Assembly (NCBI RefSeq): GCF_002213415.1
Contig: NZ_NJGU01000001.1
Location: forward strand, 1,080,857-1,144,856
DNA: 64,000 nt
Origin: Herbaspirillum robiniae
Lineage (GTDB): Bacteria > Pseudomonadota > Gammaproteobacteria > Burkholderiales > Burkholderiaceae_D
Direction of reading: 5' to 3'
Shown: one piece after another, positions 10,121 through 18,098 of the stretch
Layout: the number at the start of each line of letters is the position of its first letter
How positions within the stretch are numbered: the first letter of the stretch is position 1
Position numbers and translations under genes: made by a program
Notes under the pieces: model-generated
The model's database searches: none
What the model was told of the DNA's origin: nothing
The model's input: only the letters and a program-made list of their open reading frames with translations

Positions 10121-11242
10121 ATGAAAAAACTCGCTCTCCTCGGCGGCCTCACGCCCGCCCAATTCCTGCGTGACTACTGGCACAAGAAACCGCTGCTGAT
10201 CCGCCAGGCCATTCCCGGCTTCCAGGCGCCGCTGCCGCGCCAAGAACTGTTCGACCTGGCGCGCCGCGACGATGTCGAATCGCGCCTGATCACCCATCGC
10301 GCAGGCGGCTGGGACATGCAGCACGGCCCGGTCGCGAAATTGCCGGCCCTGAAGCAGAAGGCATGGACGCTGCTGGTGCAGGGCGTGAACCTGCATCACC
10401 CCGAAGCCGACGCCCTGCTGCGCCAGTTCCGCTTCATTCCCGATGCGCGCCTGGACGACCTGATGATCAGCTACGCCAGCGACGGCGGCGGCGTCGGTCC
10501 GCATTTCGACTCTTACGACGTGTTCCTGCTGCAGGCGCACGGGCAGCGCCGCTGGCGCATCAGCGCGCAGGAAGACCTGTCGCTGGAAGAAGGCGTACCG
10601 CTGAAGATCCTGAGCAACTTCCAGTCCGAGCAAGAGTTCGTGCTGGAGCCGGGCGACATGCTGTACCTGCCGCCGCACTATGCGCATGACGGCGTGGCCG
10701 TGGGCGAATGCATGACTTACTCGATCGGTTTTCGCGCGCCGGCCTTCCAGGAACTCGGCGAGTCCTTCCTCGACTTCATGATGGACAGCATCGACCTGCC
10801 CGGCCGCTATGCCGATCCCGACCTGAAGCCCAGCGCCAAGCCCGCGGAGCTGCCGGCCGACATGGTCGCGCGCATCCGCGACGAGCTCAACAAGATCCGC
10901 TTCACCGACGACGACATCACCATCTTCCTCGGCCAGCACCTGTCCGAACCCAAGGCCAGCGTATTCTTCGAGCCGCCGGCCGAGGAGCTGTCCTTTGCTC
11001 GCTTTTTCCAGGGCGCCAAGAAGCGCGGCCTGTCCCTGCATCGCAAGACGCAGATGCTCTATCGCGGCTCCCACGTCTTCATCAACGGCGAGTCGTTCGA
11101 AGTGCGACGCGCAGACAAGGCCATCCTCGCCGCACTCGCAGATCGCCGCAAGCTGGAAAAATCGGAGTTCGAAAACGCCTCGGAAGACCTGCTCGAAGCG
11201 CTGCATCAATGGCATGAAAGCGGCTGGCTAGAATTTTCTTGA
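10121..11242 (+). CDS. JmjC/cupin ribosomal oxygenase (RoxA/YcfD-like, uL16 arginine hydroxylase)
   Basis: The 373-residue protein is a 2-oxoglutarate/Fe(II)-dependent hydroxylase of the YcfD type, which hydroxylates an arginine of ribosomal protein uL16. It aligns by eye with E. coli YcfD along its length: LTPAQFLRDYWHKKPLLIRQ, DDLMISYASDGGGVGPHFDSYDVF, EPGDMLYLPPHYAHDG and MTYSIGFRAP. Iron ligands are H128, D130 and H189. The C-terminal helical dimerisation and winged-helix-like part is present. Two in-frame ATGs are possible (10112 and 10121). I use the second because a TATAAT box overlaps the first; homology does not decide. The longer frame back to 9350 runs antisense through slyD and is not real. 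Confidence 0.9.
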   Translation: MKKLALLGGLTPAQFLRDYWHKKPLLIRQAIPGFQAPLPRQELFDLARRDDVESRLITHRAGGWDMQHGPVAKLPALKQKAWTLLVQGVNLHHPEADALLRQFRFIPDARLDDLMISYASDGGGVGPHFDSYDVFLLQAHGQRRWRISAQEDLSLEEGVPLKILSNFQSEQEFVLEPGDMLYLPPHYAHDGVAVGECMTYSIGFRAPAFQELGESFLDFMMDSIDLPGRYADPDLKPSAKPAELPADMVARIRDELNKIRFTDDDITIFLGQHLSEPKASVFFEPPAEELSFARFFQGAKKRGLSLHRKTQMLYRGSHVFINGESFEVRRADKAILAALADRRKLEKSEFENASEDLLEALHQWHESGWLEFS

Positions 11243-11338
11243 ATTGATTCGAAATCTTCCAAATCCGCTTAAGTTGATCGTTCGACAATCGCCGGAAAAC
11301 GGCGTGGATAAAGGCCTTCCGGGGACATGGGTATAAAT

Positions 11339-11360
11339 GTAAGAACTTACAAATTCTTAC
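11339..11360. promoter_or_regulatory. Inverted repeat upstream of the small lipoprotein gene
   Basis: GTAAGAA (11339-11345) and TTCTTAC (11354-11360) form a 7-bp inverted repeat with an 8-base spacer, 41 bases upstream of the TATAAT box. The position suits a dimeric regulator site; the binding protein is unknown. Confidence 0.45.
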
Positions 11361-11400
11361 GAAAAAGAACGATTCCGGTGTGATTTCGGCAAAAAATAGC

Positions 11401-11406
11401 TATAAT
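11401..11406 (+). promoter_or_regulatory. -10 box of the small lipoprotein gene
   Basis: TATAAT is a perfect -10 consensus. The -35 region at 17 bases spacing reads GTGTGA, a partial match. Transcription would begin near 11413 and give a 5' leader of about 155 bases. Confidence 0.5.
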
Positions 11407-11517
11407 AACGGGCTGGAAAGTTTTCGTTGTGTTTGGTCTGTTTCGGCAGCAAAAAGAAGCAAAAGCCGAAGCGAAACCGCAAGGTTTGCCAGGGCATCGA
11501 AAGCCTCCTGTAGAGCG

Positions 11518-11535
11518 ATAATTACCGGTAATTAT
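11518..11535. promoter_or_regulatory. Perfect 18-bp palindrome ahead of the lipoprotein gene
   Basis: ATAATTACCGGTAATTAT reads identically on both strands and ends 34 bases before the start codon. As RNA it could form only a weak AU-rich stem, so a DNA operator for a dimeric regulator is more likely. The regulator is not identified. Confidence 0.5.
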
Positions 11536-11569
11536 TCATCGCACAATTTTAAATATTGAAGGAATATTC

Positions 11570-11827
11570 ATGAAAAAGACTCTGTTGATCGCCTCCCTGC
11601 TGGCTGTTGCCCTGGCTGCTTGCGGCAAGAAGGAAGAAGCTCCGGCACCTGCACCGGCTCCTGCCGCTGAAGCTCCTGCCGCTGCACCGGCTGCTGCTCC
11701 TGCTGCTGACGCAAAGCCTGCTGACGCTGCTCCGGCCGCTCCTGCTGCTGACGCAAAGCCGGCTGACGCTGCTCCGGCCGCTCCTGCTGCTGATGCAAAG
11801 CCGGCTGACGCTGCTCCGGCAAAATAA
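11570..11827 (+). CDS. Small Ala/Pro-rich lipoprotein with three 14-residue repeats
   Basis: The 85-residue protein begins with a lipoprotein signal (MKKTLLIASLLAVALAAC; lipobox LAAC with C18), so it should be lipidated and anchored in the envelope. After GKKEEAPAPAPAP comes a low-complexity region. It ends in three tandem copies of PAADAKPADAAPAA (44-57, 58-71, 72-85, the last ending in K). The repeat is also present at DNA level as a 42-base unit. No folded domain is visible. Such proteins are common but uncharacterised in Burkholderiales. It has its own promoter-like region and a terminator, so it is probably a single-gene transcript and possibly abundant. The function is unknown. Confidence 0.8.
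   Translation: MKKTLLIASLLAVALAACGKKEEAPAPAPAPAAEAPAAAPAAAPAADAKPADAAPAAPAADAKPADAAPAAPAADAKPADAAPAK
11699..11824 (+). repeat. Three tandem 42-base repeats inside the lipoprotein gene
   Basis: The 42-base unit occurs three times, head to tail and in frame, with few base differences (for example CCT against CCG). Copy-number change would lengthen or shorten the protein by 14 residues without a frameshift. Confidence 0.85.
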
Positions 11828-12289
11828 TCTTCAGATTATTTTCAGAAAAACCGGCCCTCTGGGTCGGTTTTTTTTCGCCTGTATTTTTCCTTTCCTTTTC
11901 CCTTCCTTTTTCCTTTCTTGCATCAGCGGCCAACGCAATCCGCGATGCGCTCCCCTGCCCCACGCTCCAAAACGCGTCAGATCACGCCATAGCGCGTTGA
12001 TAGCGACCGCAGGACATCCAGGCACTGACAAAGCGCTGACAAGGCCTCAGAAGCGTTTTGGCGCGCGCGAGCCCGTTACGCGGCATTGCGTGGCAACGGA
12101 TGCAAAAATGAAAACGAGGGAAACCGGGCAAAGCCGGTGAATCGGAATCGTCCGCTACGAGAGCGCAGATCCCGGCACAGTCAGTGATCAAGCGCAGTCA
12201 AGCCGCAGGGAATGGCAACAAATTGTTTCTGCCCGCGGCGCAAGAGATGAAGCGCATGCTGACAAAGCGCTGACCTGCTCGCCTTTTCT
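11828..12289. other. Convergent intergenic region with a pyrimidine tract and a 16-bp direct repeat
   Basis: After the terminator comes an almost pure C/T tract (about 11883-11919) on the plus strand. CTGACAAAGCGCTGAC then occurs twice, at 12025-12040 and 12259-12274. No reading frame with a ribosome binding site is convincing. The two flanking genes converge, so promoters for them are not expected here. An unrecognised small RNA cannot be excluded. Confidence 0.5.
11848..11875 (+). terminator. Terminator of the small lipoprotein gene
   Basis: AAACCGGCCC (11848-11857) pairs with GGGTCGGTTT (11861-11870), with one G-T pair, over a three-base loop, followed by a T-run. A smaller hairpin, AATAATC/GATTATT at 11823-11840, precedes it at the stop codon. 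Confidence 0.9.
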
Positions 12290-13075
12290 TTACACGTCCA
12301 GCCAGCCGAAGCCCTCGTCCTGGCACGCGATGCCGATCCCACCGAAGCTCGTGCCGAGCACGCTCTCCAGCGCGGCGCGCGCGAGTTCCGGGGTATTGTT
12401 CTGCCGGCTCAGGTGGGCGCCGACCACCTGCTTCAGTTTGCTCTTGTCGAGCAGCTGCAGGATCTCGGCGCTGGTTTCGTTGGCCAGGTGGCCATAGGCG
12501 CCGCCGATGCGCCGCTTGAGAAACGCGGGATAGGCAGAGTTTTCCAGCATGGCGCGATCGTGGTTGCACTCCAGCAGGAGCGCGTCGCAGGCGCCCAGCG
12601 CCTGCACCAGATGGGAGGTCGACTGGCCGGCGTCGGTCAGCACGCCCAGGCGGCGGTCGCCGTCACCGGCGACGTATTGCACCGGTTCGCGCGCGTCGTG
12701 CGGCACGGTGTAGGGCGTGAGTTCGAGGTCGCCGATGGCGATCTTCTGGCCGTCGGCGCAGTAACGCACATCGGTGTCGGCGGCATGCGCCGATACCGCT
12801 TCCCATGTGCCGTAGCTGAGCCAGACGGGAATGCGGTAGCGCCGGGCGAACTTGAAGACGCCGCTGACGTGGTCGGAATGTTCGTGGGTGACGACGATGG
12901 CGGAGACGTCGGAGGGATCCACGCCCAGGCGCAGCAGGCGTTTTTCCGTCTCGCGCAAAGCAAAGCCGCAGTCCAGCATCACGGTCGTTCCCGAATTGGG
13001 ACGATGCGAGCCGGCTGCGGCCGAGATCAGCAGCGCGTTGCCTTCGCTGCCGCTACCGAGGCTCGCGAACTTCAT
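12290..13075 (-). CDS. MBL-fold metallo-hydrolase, WalJ/YycJ-like
   Basis: The 261-residue protein is a metallo-beta-lactamase-fold hydrolase. MKFASLGSGSEGNALLI at the N-terminus and VVTHEHSDHVSG (H64, H66, D68, H69 of the HxHxDH motif) place it with the YycJ/WalJ group, thought to be DNA-processing exonucleases. Further metal ligands are in LLLECNHD and in VVGAHLSRQN near the C-terminus. There is no beta-CASP domain. It lies 19 bases downstream of bamC on the same strand and may be co-transcribed with bamC. Function beyond a two-metal hydrolase is inferred from the family. Confidence 0.85.
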   Translation of the reverse strand: MKFASLGSGSEGNALLISAAAGSHRPNSGTTVMLDCGFALRETEKRLLRLGVDPSDVSAIVVTHEHSDHVSGVFKFARRYRIPVWLSYGTWEAVSAHAADTDVRYCADGQKIAIGDLELTPYTVPHDAREPVQYVAGDGDRRLGVLTDAGQSTSHLVQALGACDALLLECNHDRAMLENSAYPAFLKRRIGGAYGHLANETSAEILQLLDKSKLKQVVGAHLSRQNNTPELARAALESVLGTSFGGIGIACQDEGFGWLDV

Positions 13076-13094
13076 TTGCGGCCCCGGTCTTGCA

Positions 13095-14282
13095 TTACTT
13101 CAGCTGTTCGTTCAGCAGGCCGAGGATCTTGTCGGCGACATCGGAAACCTCAGGCTTGCCTTCGCCGTTCTGGACCACGATGTTGCTGCCGTCGCTGCCG
13201 GTGCCCTTGACCACGATGCGGTACTTGGCGGCCGACTTTTCCTTGTCCTTGGAGCTGGAGAAGATGCGGGAGAAGAAGCCCGGCTTGTCGGTCTTGTCCT
13301 TGGCGTCCTGGTTCTGGTCGACGTAGCGCACGAAGTAGACGCCCTGGCTGCGGTCGCGGTCTTCCACGGTGAAGCCGACGCGGTCCAGCGCCAGGCCCAC
13401 ACGGCGCCATGCGCGGTCGAAGCTTTCGTCAACCTGCACGCTGGAGCCGGCGGCGCTCTTCAACAGCTTGGAGCGGGCCTGCAGGCTCGGCGCATTGGCC
13501 ACTGCGGCCTTGGCCTTGGTCTCTTCGGCGCCCAGGCGCACCATCAGGCGCGCCAGGAATTCGGCTTCCAGGCCCGGGTCGGTCGGACGCGCGGTCCACA
13601 CCGAGGTTTCCTTGGCCGAGCCGGTCAGCACTTCTTCGGCGCCGCGATGGCTGATGAAGATCTCGGTGGTGCCGTTGGGGCCGCGCTCCAGGCGGGTGCG
13701 GAACTTGTCGCGCTCGCCGGTGGAGTACAGCGAATCGAACACCTTGCCCAGCGTGTTGCGGATGAAGTCCTGCGGAATCTTGGCGCGGTTCTCGGCCCAG
13801 TCGGTTTCCATCACGCCGGTGTCGGGCGACTCGACGTTGATCAGGAAGCCGCTGTCCTGCCAGAAGTCCTTGATCTGCGACCACAGGGCTTCCGGCGTCT
13901 GGTTGACCACCAGCCAGCGCTGGGTGCCGTCGCGTTCGACGCGGATGTCCTTGCCGTTGGCGGTGGGCGCAACCGAAGCGACGTCGGTGGTCGGCTTGGT
14001 CTGCTGCTCCAGGTTGTAGCCGGACGCGGTCGCCACGCCCTTGTTGGCTTCAGGGATGGCGTAGCGGTTGTCGCGCTGCAGTTGGGTCAGATCGGGCGGC
14101 ACTTCCAGACGCGGGCCGCGGGCCTTCTCTGCGCTCTTGTAATCGATACGGTCGCCTTCGAGCATGCTGCCGATGGACGAGCATCCTGCGAGTCCCGCGA
14201 GAGCCAGTGCGACGACGATGCTGCGTTGGGTGATGGTGTACGCGGAGCGAACTGCAGGACGAACGTTCTTGCTATTAGTCAT
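13095..14282 (-). CDS. bamC: Outer membrane assembly lipoprotein BamC (NlpB/DapX)
   Basis: The 395-residue lipoprotein belongs to the BAM complex, which folds beta-barrel proteins into the outer membrane. After a basic N-terminus comes the lipobox LAGC with C34. The conserved unstructured segment with RIDYKSAEK follows, then the two helix-grip domains (about 110-230 and 290-395) typical of NlpB. The location directly downstream of dapA, as in E. coli (nlpB was called dapX), supports the call. The protein is longer than the 344-residue E. coli form. No terminator separates it from dapA (63-base gap). Confidence 0.9.
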   Translation of the reverse strand: MTNSKNVRPAVRSAYTITQRSIVVALALAGLAGCSSIGSMLEGDRIDYKSAEKARGPRLEVPPDLTQLQRDNRYAIPEANKGVATASGYNLEQQTKPTTDVASVAPTANGKDIRVERDGTQRWLVVNQTPEALWSQIKDFWQDSGFLINVESPDTGVMETDWAENRAKIPQDFIRNTLGKVFDSLYSTGERDKFRTRLERGPNGTTEIFISHRGAEEVLTGSAKETSVWTARPTDPGLEAEFLARLMVRLGAEETKAKAAVANAPSLQARSKLLKSAAGSSVQVDESFDRAWRRVGLALDRVGFTVEDRDRSQGVYFVRYVDQNQDAKDKTDKPGFFSRIFSSSKDKEKSAAKYRIVVKGTGSDGSNIVVQNGEGKPEVSDVADKILGLLNEQLK

Positions 14283-14345
14283 ATCGTTACTATTGAAAGC
14301 GGGATCGAATTTCAGGAGACAGGGGTCCGGAAACGGCCAAGTCCA

Positions 14346-15224
14346 TTATTTTAATACACCCGACTCGCGCAAAGCCGCGCGCACGGTATCGTGGAACGCC
14401 GCCCCCAGCGGCGCCAGCGGCAGGCGCATGCCCGTCGCGATCAGACCCATCTCCTGCATGGCCCACTTCAGGGGCACCGGATTGGGTTCGACGAACAGCT
14501 TGTTATGCAACGGCAGCAGCTTGTTGTTCAGTTCGACGGCGCGCGCGATATTGCCGGCCATGGCGGCCACGCACAGCTCGTGCATGTCGCGCGGGGCAAC
14601 GTTGGCGGTGACCGAGATGTTGCCGGCGCCGCCGTACAGCATCAGCGCGATGGCGGTGGCGTCGTCGCCGGAATAGACGGCGAAGTCCTTCGGCGCCAGG
14701 CGGATCAGGTCGGTGCCGCGGCCGATGTTGCCGGTGGCGTCCTTGACGCCGACGATGCCCTTGACCTGCGCCAGGCGCAGGATGGTCTCGTTGCTCATGT
14801 CGGCAACGGTACGGCCCGGCACGTTGTACAGGATCACCGGCAGGTCGACCGACTCGGCGATCTTCTTGAAGTGCAGGTACATGCCTTCCTGGGTAGGACG
14901 GTTGTAGTAGGGCACGACCTGCAGCGACGCGTCGGCGCCGATCTTCTTGGCGAACTCGGTCAGCTCGATGGCTTCCGAGGTCGAGTTGCCGCCGGTGCCG
15001 GCGATGATCGGGATGCGTTTGGCCGTATGCTCCACCGCGACCTTGATCAGTTCGCAGTGTTCTTCCATCGAGACGGTGGGCGACTCGCCGGTGGTGCCGA
15101 CGATGACGATGCTGTCCGTTCCCTCGGCGATGTGCCAGTCGATCAGTTTGCGCAGGCCGTCGAAGTCGAGGCTGCCGTCCGGATGCATGGGAGTGACGAT
15201 TGCAACAATGCTACCCTTGATCAT
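14346..15224 (-). CDS. dapA: 4-hydroxy-tetrahydrodipicolinate synthase
   Basis: The 292-residue enzyme condenses pyruvate with aspartate semialdehyde in the lysine/diaminopimelate pathway. It is a TIM barrel with the Schiff-base lysine K161 in [11 protein letters not shown]133 in LYNVPGRT and R138 for the carboxylate. GTTGESPT forms the catalytic Thr pair. I chose the ATG at 15224 because [13 protein letters not shown] is the family start; upstream codons lack homology. It precedes bamC on the minus strand, and its substrate is the product of asd, encoded at 37339-38451. Confidence 0.97.
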   Translation of the reverse strand: MIKGSIVAIVTPMHPDGSLDFDGLRKLIDWHIAEGTDSIVIVGTTGESPTVSMEEHCELIKVAVEHTAKRIPIIAGTGGNSTSEAIELTEFAKKIGADASLQVVPYYNRPTQEGMYLHFKKIAESVDLPVILYNVPGRTVADMSNETILRLAQVKGIVGVKDATGNIGRGTDLIRLAPKDFAVYSGDDATAIALMLYGGAGNISVTANVAPRDMHELCVAAMAGNIARAVELNNKLLPLHNKLFVEPNPVPLKWAMQEMGLIATGMRLPLAPLGAAFHDTVRAALRESGVLK

Positions 15225-15398
15225 GATGTGCGTACTTTGGGAGTAGGTGAAAATAAAAAAACCGATTGTAGCGGATAGACGCCCCAATCGGTCAATTTGC
15301 CGCTCATACAGATGAAAGCGGAAGTAAAAAAACTGGGCCCGGACCGGACATTCCGGCATGTGGACATCGTCGCCCACGTTGCCCTTTTTCAATAAAAC

Positions 15399-16598
15399 TC
15401 AATAGCCCAGTCCCATCGCCTCGCGCACGTCGCGCATGGTGTCCTGCGCCAGCTTGCGCGCCTTGTCGCAGCCGTCGGCGACGATCGCGCGCACCAGCGA
15501 AGGGTCGTCCAGATAGGGCTGGGCGCGCTCCAGCATCGGTTGCTGTTCTTGCAAGATGGCATCGATCACCGGCTGCTTGCACTCCAGGCAACCGATGCCG
15601 GCCGAGCGGCAGCCCTTGGCGGCCCATTCCCTGACCTCGGGCGGCGAATACACCTGGTGGAATTGCCAGACCGGGCATTTGTCCGGGTCGCCGGCGTCGC
15701 TGCGGCGAACGCGCTGCGGGTCGGTCGGCATGGTCTTGACCTTCTTGGTGACCGCGTCCTTGTCTTCGCGCAGCGCGATGGCGTTGCCGTAGCTCTTGGA
15801 CATCTTGGCGCCGTCCAGCCCGGGCAGGCGCGACGCCTCCGTCAGCATGGCCTGCGGCTCGGTCAGGATCAGCTTGCGGCTGCCTTCCAGGTAGCCGAAC
15901 AGGCGTTCACGGTCGATCATCGACAGGTTCTGGGCATCGTCCAGCATGGCCTTGGCCTGCTCCAGCGCCTCTTCGTCGCCCTTCTCCTGGAACTGGTTGC
16001 GCAGCTCCAGATACAGCTTGGCGCGCTTGCTGCCCAGCTTCTTGGCGGCGGCCAGGGCCTTTTCCTCGAAGCCCTTTTCCTTGCCGTACAGGTGGTTAAA
16101 GCGGCGCGCGATCTCGCGCATGATCTCGATGTGCGGCACCTGGTCCTCGCCCACCGGCACCTGGCTGGCGCGGTAGATCAGCACGTCGGCCGCCTGCAGC
16201 AGCGGATAGCCGAGAAAGCCGTAGGTCGCCAGGTCGCGGTCGGACAGCTTTTCCTGCTGGTCCTTGTAGGTCGGCACCCGCTCCAGCCAGCCCAGCGGCG
16301 TGGCCATGGACAGCAGCAGGTGCAGCTCGGCGTGCTCGGGCACGCGCGACTGGATGAACAGGGTGGACTGGGACGGATCGACGCCGGCGGCGAGCCAGTC
16401 GATCACCATTTCCCAGGTGCTGGTCTCGATGACGGAAGGATCGTCATAATGCGTGGTCAGCGCGTGCCAGTCGGCCACGAAGAACAGGCAGGGCAATTCG
16501 GACTGCAGTTTCACCCAGTTCTTCAGGGCCCCGTGGTAATGGCCCAGGTGCAATGCGCCCGTGGGGCGCATGCCGGAGACGACGCGGTCAGGATACAT
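15399..16598 (-). CDS. trpS: Tryptophanyl-tRNA synthetase
   Basis: The 399-residue class I synthetase charges tRNA-Trp. The HIGH-type motif is in GALHLGHYHG near residue 15, and the KMSKS loop is exact in GAKMSKSYGN. It belongs to the longer proteobacterial TrpRS type, with an insertion that includes GCRSAGIGCLECK with paired cysteines, perhaps metal-binding. The start MYPDRVVSGMRPTG fits the family. It lies 28 bases downstream of the M50 protease gene on the same strand, so both may be in one transcript. Confidence 0.96.
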   Translation of the reverse strand: MYPDRVVSGMRPTGALHLGHYHGALKNWVKLQSELPCLFFVADWHALTTHYDDPSVIETSTWEMVIDWLAAGVDPSQSTLFIQSRVPEHAELHLLLSMATPLGWLERVPTYKDQQEKLSDRDLATYGFLGYPLLQAADVLIYRASQVPVGEDQVPHIEIMREIARRFNHLYGKEKGFEEKALAAAKKLGSKRAKLYLELRNQFQEKGDEEALEQAKAMLDDAQNLSMIDRERLFGYLEGSRKLILTEPQAMLTEASRLPGLDGAKMSKSYGNAIALREDKDAVTKKVKTMPTDPQRVRRSDAGDPDKCPVWQFHQVYSPPEVREWAAKGCRSAGIGCLECKQPVIDAILQEQQPMLERAQPYLDDPSLVRAIVADGCDKARKLAQDTMRDVREAMGLGY

Positions 16599-16626
16599 GG
16601 CGGTTGGCTGTAATTATTCTGGCGGT

Positions 16627-17289
16627 TCAGCGGAGCAGGAACGTGATCGGGGAAAGAATCAGCTGCAGCAGCAGGCTGGCGGCATACATCACCGGCGCCA
16701 TCCACCAGGTATAGATCACCTTGAGCAGCACCAGCGCCATCACGATGAAAAAGCCATACGGTTCGATCTGCGCAAATTTATACGCATATTTGTGCGGCAA
16801 CAAGCTGGTGAGGATGCGCCCGCCGTCCAGCGGGGGAATCGGGAACAGGTTGAAGGCGAACATCACCAGGTTGGTCAGCACGCCGGCCTTGGCCATGAGC
16901 ATGAAGAACTCTTCCTGCACGCCGCCGATGACCAGGGCGTAAATCACCAGCGTCCACAGCAGCGCCATGAAGAAGTTGGCGCCGGGCCCGGCCAGGGCCA
17001 CCCAGGCCATGTCGCGCTTGGGCTTGCGCAGGTGTCCGTAGTTGATCGGCACCGGCTTGGCGTAGCCGAACAGGAAGGCGCCGCTGGTGGCGAAGTACAG
17101 CAGGATGGGGATCAGGATGGTGCCGAAGGGGTCGATGTGCTTGATCGGATTCAGGCTCATGCGCCCCATCGAATAAGCGGTATTGTCCCCGAAGAATTTC
17201 GCCGCATAGGCGTGCGCTGCCTCGTGCAGTGTGATGGCGAACAGGACGGGAAGCGCATACACCGCGACAGTCTGGATGAGATCGTTCAT
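16627..17289 (-). CDS. Site-2 protease family (M50) membrane metallopeptidase
   Basis: The 220-residue protein is an intramembrane metalloprotease homologue with about five or six hydrophobic segments. The zinc motif HEAAH (H22, E23, H26) lies in the first membrane helix, and the third ligand is in NLFPIPPLDGGR near residue 168. No PDZ or CBS domain is present, so it is the small YwhC/Rip-like type with unknown substrate. The neighbourhood yciO - M50 - trpS is often kept in betaproteobacteria. It follows yciO after a terminator. Confidence 0.88.
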   Translation of the reverse strand: MNDLIQTVAVYALPVLFAITLHEAAHAYAAKFFGDNTAYSMGRMSLNPIKHIDPFGTILIPILLYFATSGAFLFGYAKPVPINYGHLRKPKRDMAWVALAGPGANFFMALLWTLVIYALVIGGVQEEFFMLMAKAGVLTNLVMFAFNLFPIPPLDGGRILTSLLPHKYAYKFAQIEPYGFFIVMALVLLKVIYTWWMAPVMYAASLLLQLILSPITFLLR

Positions 17290-17346
17290 GGGCGGGATTT
17301 TATCAGAGGGGCAACTTTAGCCCCGGTGAATTCAAAAAACTTCGGT

Positions 17347-17368
17347 AAAACATGCCGGCGCCGGCATG
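17347..17368 (-). terminator. Terminator after yciO
   Basis: CATGCCGGCGCCGGCATG (17351-17368) is a perfect palindrome. On the minus strand it is followed by TTTT and then further T-rich sequence, just past the yciO stop. Confidence 0.75.
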
Positions 17369-17386
17369 ACCGGCGCCGCTCCCCGC

Positions 17387-18022
17387 TCATGCCGCCTGCA
17401 GCCCGAACAGGCCGGCGTCTCCCCGGCCCTGGCGCACCAGCACCGGCTGGTCGTCGTCGGTCAGGTCGATCACGGTGGTCGGCTCCAGGCTGCAGGCGCC
17501 GCTGTCGATCACCAGCTCGATCTGCTTTTCCAGCTGGGCGCGGATGTCGTCGGCGTTGGTCAGCGGCAGCTCGTCGTCGGGCAGCATCAGCGTGGTGCCC
17601 AGAAGCGGCTGGCCCAGCTCCTCCAGCAGCATATGGGCGATGCGGTTCTCCGGCACGCGCAGGCCGATGGTCTTGCGCGACGGGTGCGACAGGCGGCGCG
17701 GCACTTCCTTGGTGGCTTCCAGGATGAAGGTATAGGCCCCCGGCGTGGCAGCCTTGAGCAACCGGTACTGGCGGTTGTCGACGCGGGCGTACTGGGCGAT
17801 CTCGGACAGGTCGCGGCACAGCAGCGTCAGGTGGTGCTTGTCGTCCACGCCGCGGATGCGGCGCACGCGCTCGACCGCGTCCTTGTTGTCCAGCTGGCAG
17901 ACCAGCGCGTAGCAGGAGTCGGTCGGCAAGGCCACCAGGCCGCCCTTGTGGATGATCTGCGCAGCCTGCTTGATCAGGCGCAGCTGCGGATTGTCGGGAT
18001 GGATTTCAAAAAACTGGCTCAT
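17387..18022 (-). CDS. yciO: YciO family protein (YrdC/Sua5 fold)
   Basis: The 211-residue protein closely follows E. coli YciO: it starts MSQFFEIHPDNPQ, and TPGAYTFILEATKEVPRRL and PTTVIDLTDD are near-identical. The YrdC fold binds ATP and RNA in TsaC/Sua5, which make threonylcarbamoyl-AMP for tRNA modification. YciO itself is a paralogue with weak or unclear activity, so I do not call it TsaC. In E. coli it sits beside the PHP gene yciV near trp. Here the PHP gene is also close (19076-19918), separated by htpX. Confidence 0.92.
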   Translation of the reverse strand: MSQFFEIHPDNPQLRLIKQAAQIIHKGGLVALPTDSCYALVCQLDNKDAVERVRRIRGVDDKHHLTLLCRDLSEIAQYARVDNRQYRLLKAATPGAYTFILEATKEVPRRLSHPSRKTIGLRVPENRIAHMLLEELGQPLLGTTLMLPDDELPLTNADDIRAQLEKQIELVIDSGACSLEPTTVIDLTDDDQPVLVRQGRGDAGLFGLQAA

Positions 18023-18050
18023 GACATCGTTTTCAACTCAGGTTCGAAAA

Positions 18051-18080
18051 TGCAAAACGGCGGTGTCGCCACCGCCGTTT
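18051..18080 (-). terminator. Terminator after htpX
   Basis: AAACGGCGGT (18055-18064) pairs with ACCGCCGTTT (18071-18080) over a six-base loop. On the minus strand a T-run continues after the stem, 19 bases beyond the htpX stop. Confidence 0.85.
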
Positions 18081-18098
18081 CCTGTCTGTACCGCTATT

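Larger units (their letters stand above)
11243..11569. other. Intergenic region with a promoter and two inverted repeats, no gene
   Basis: This 327-base AT-rich stretch holds an inverted repeat at 11339-11360, a consensus -10 box at 11401-11406, a leader of about 155 bases with potential pairing (TTTCGGC with GCCGAAG), and an 18-bp perfect palindrome at 11518-11535. The ribosome binding site GAAGGA for the lipoprotein gene is near 11558-11563. I see no reading frame worth calling. Confidence 0.6.

Noticed and set aside
11883..11919. Pyrimidine tract as a special structure
   Set aside because: It directly follows a terminator, has no mirror repeat and no gene to act on; probably drift after the T-run.
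12097..12141. Short frame starting at an ATG in the convergent region
   Set aside because: About a dozen codons, no ribosome binding site, no recognisable product.
17351..17368. 18-bp palindrome as an operator
   Set aside because: Its place just after yciO and the T-run on the minus strand make a terminator the simpler reading.
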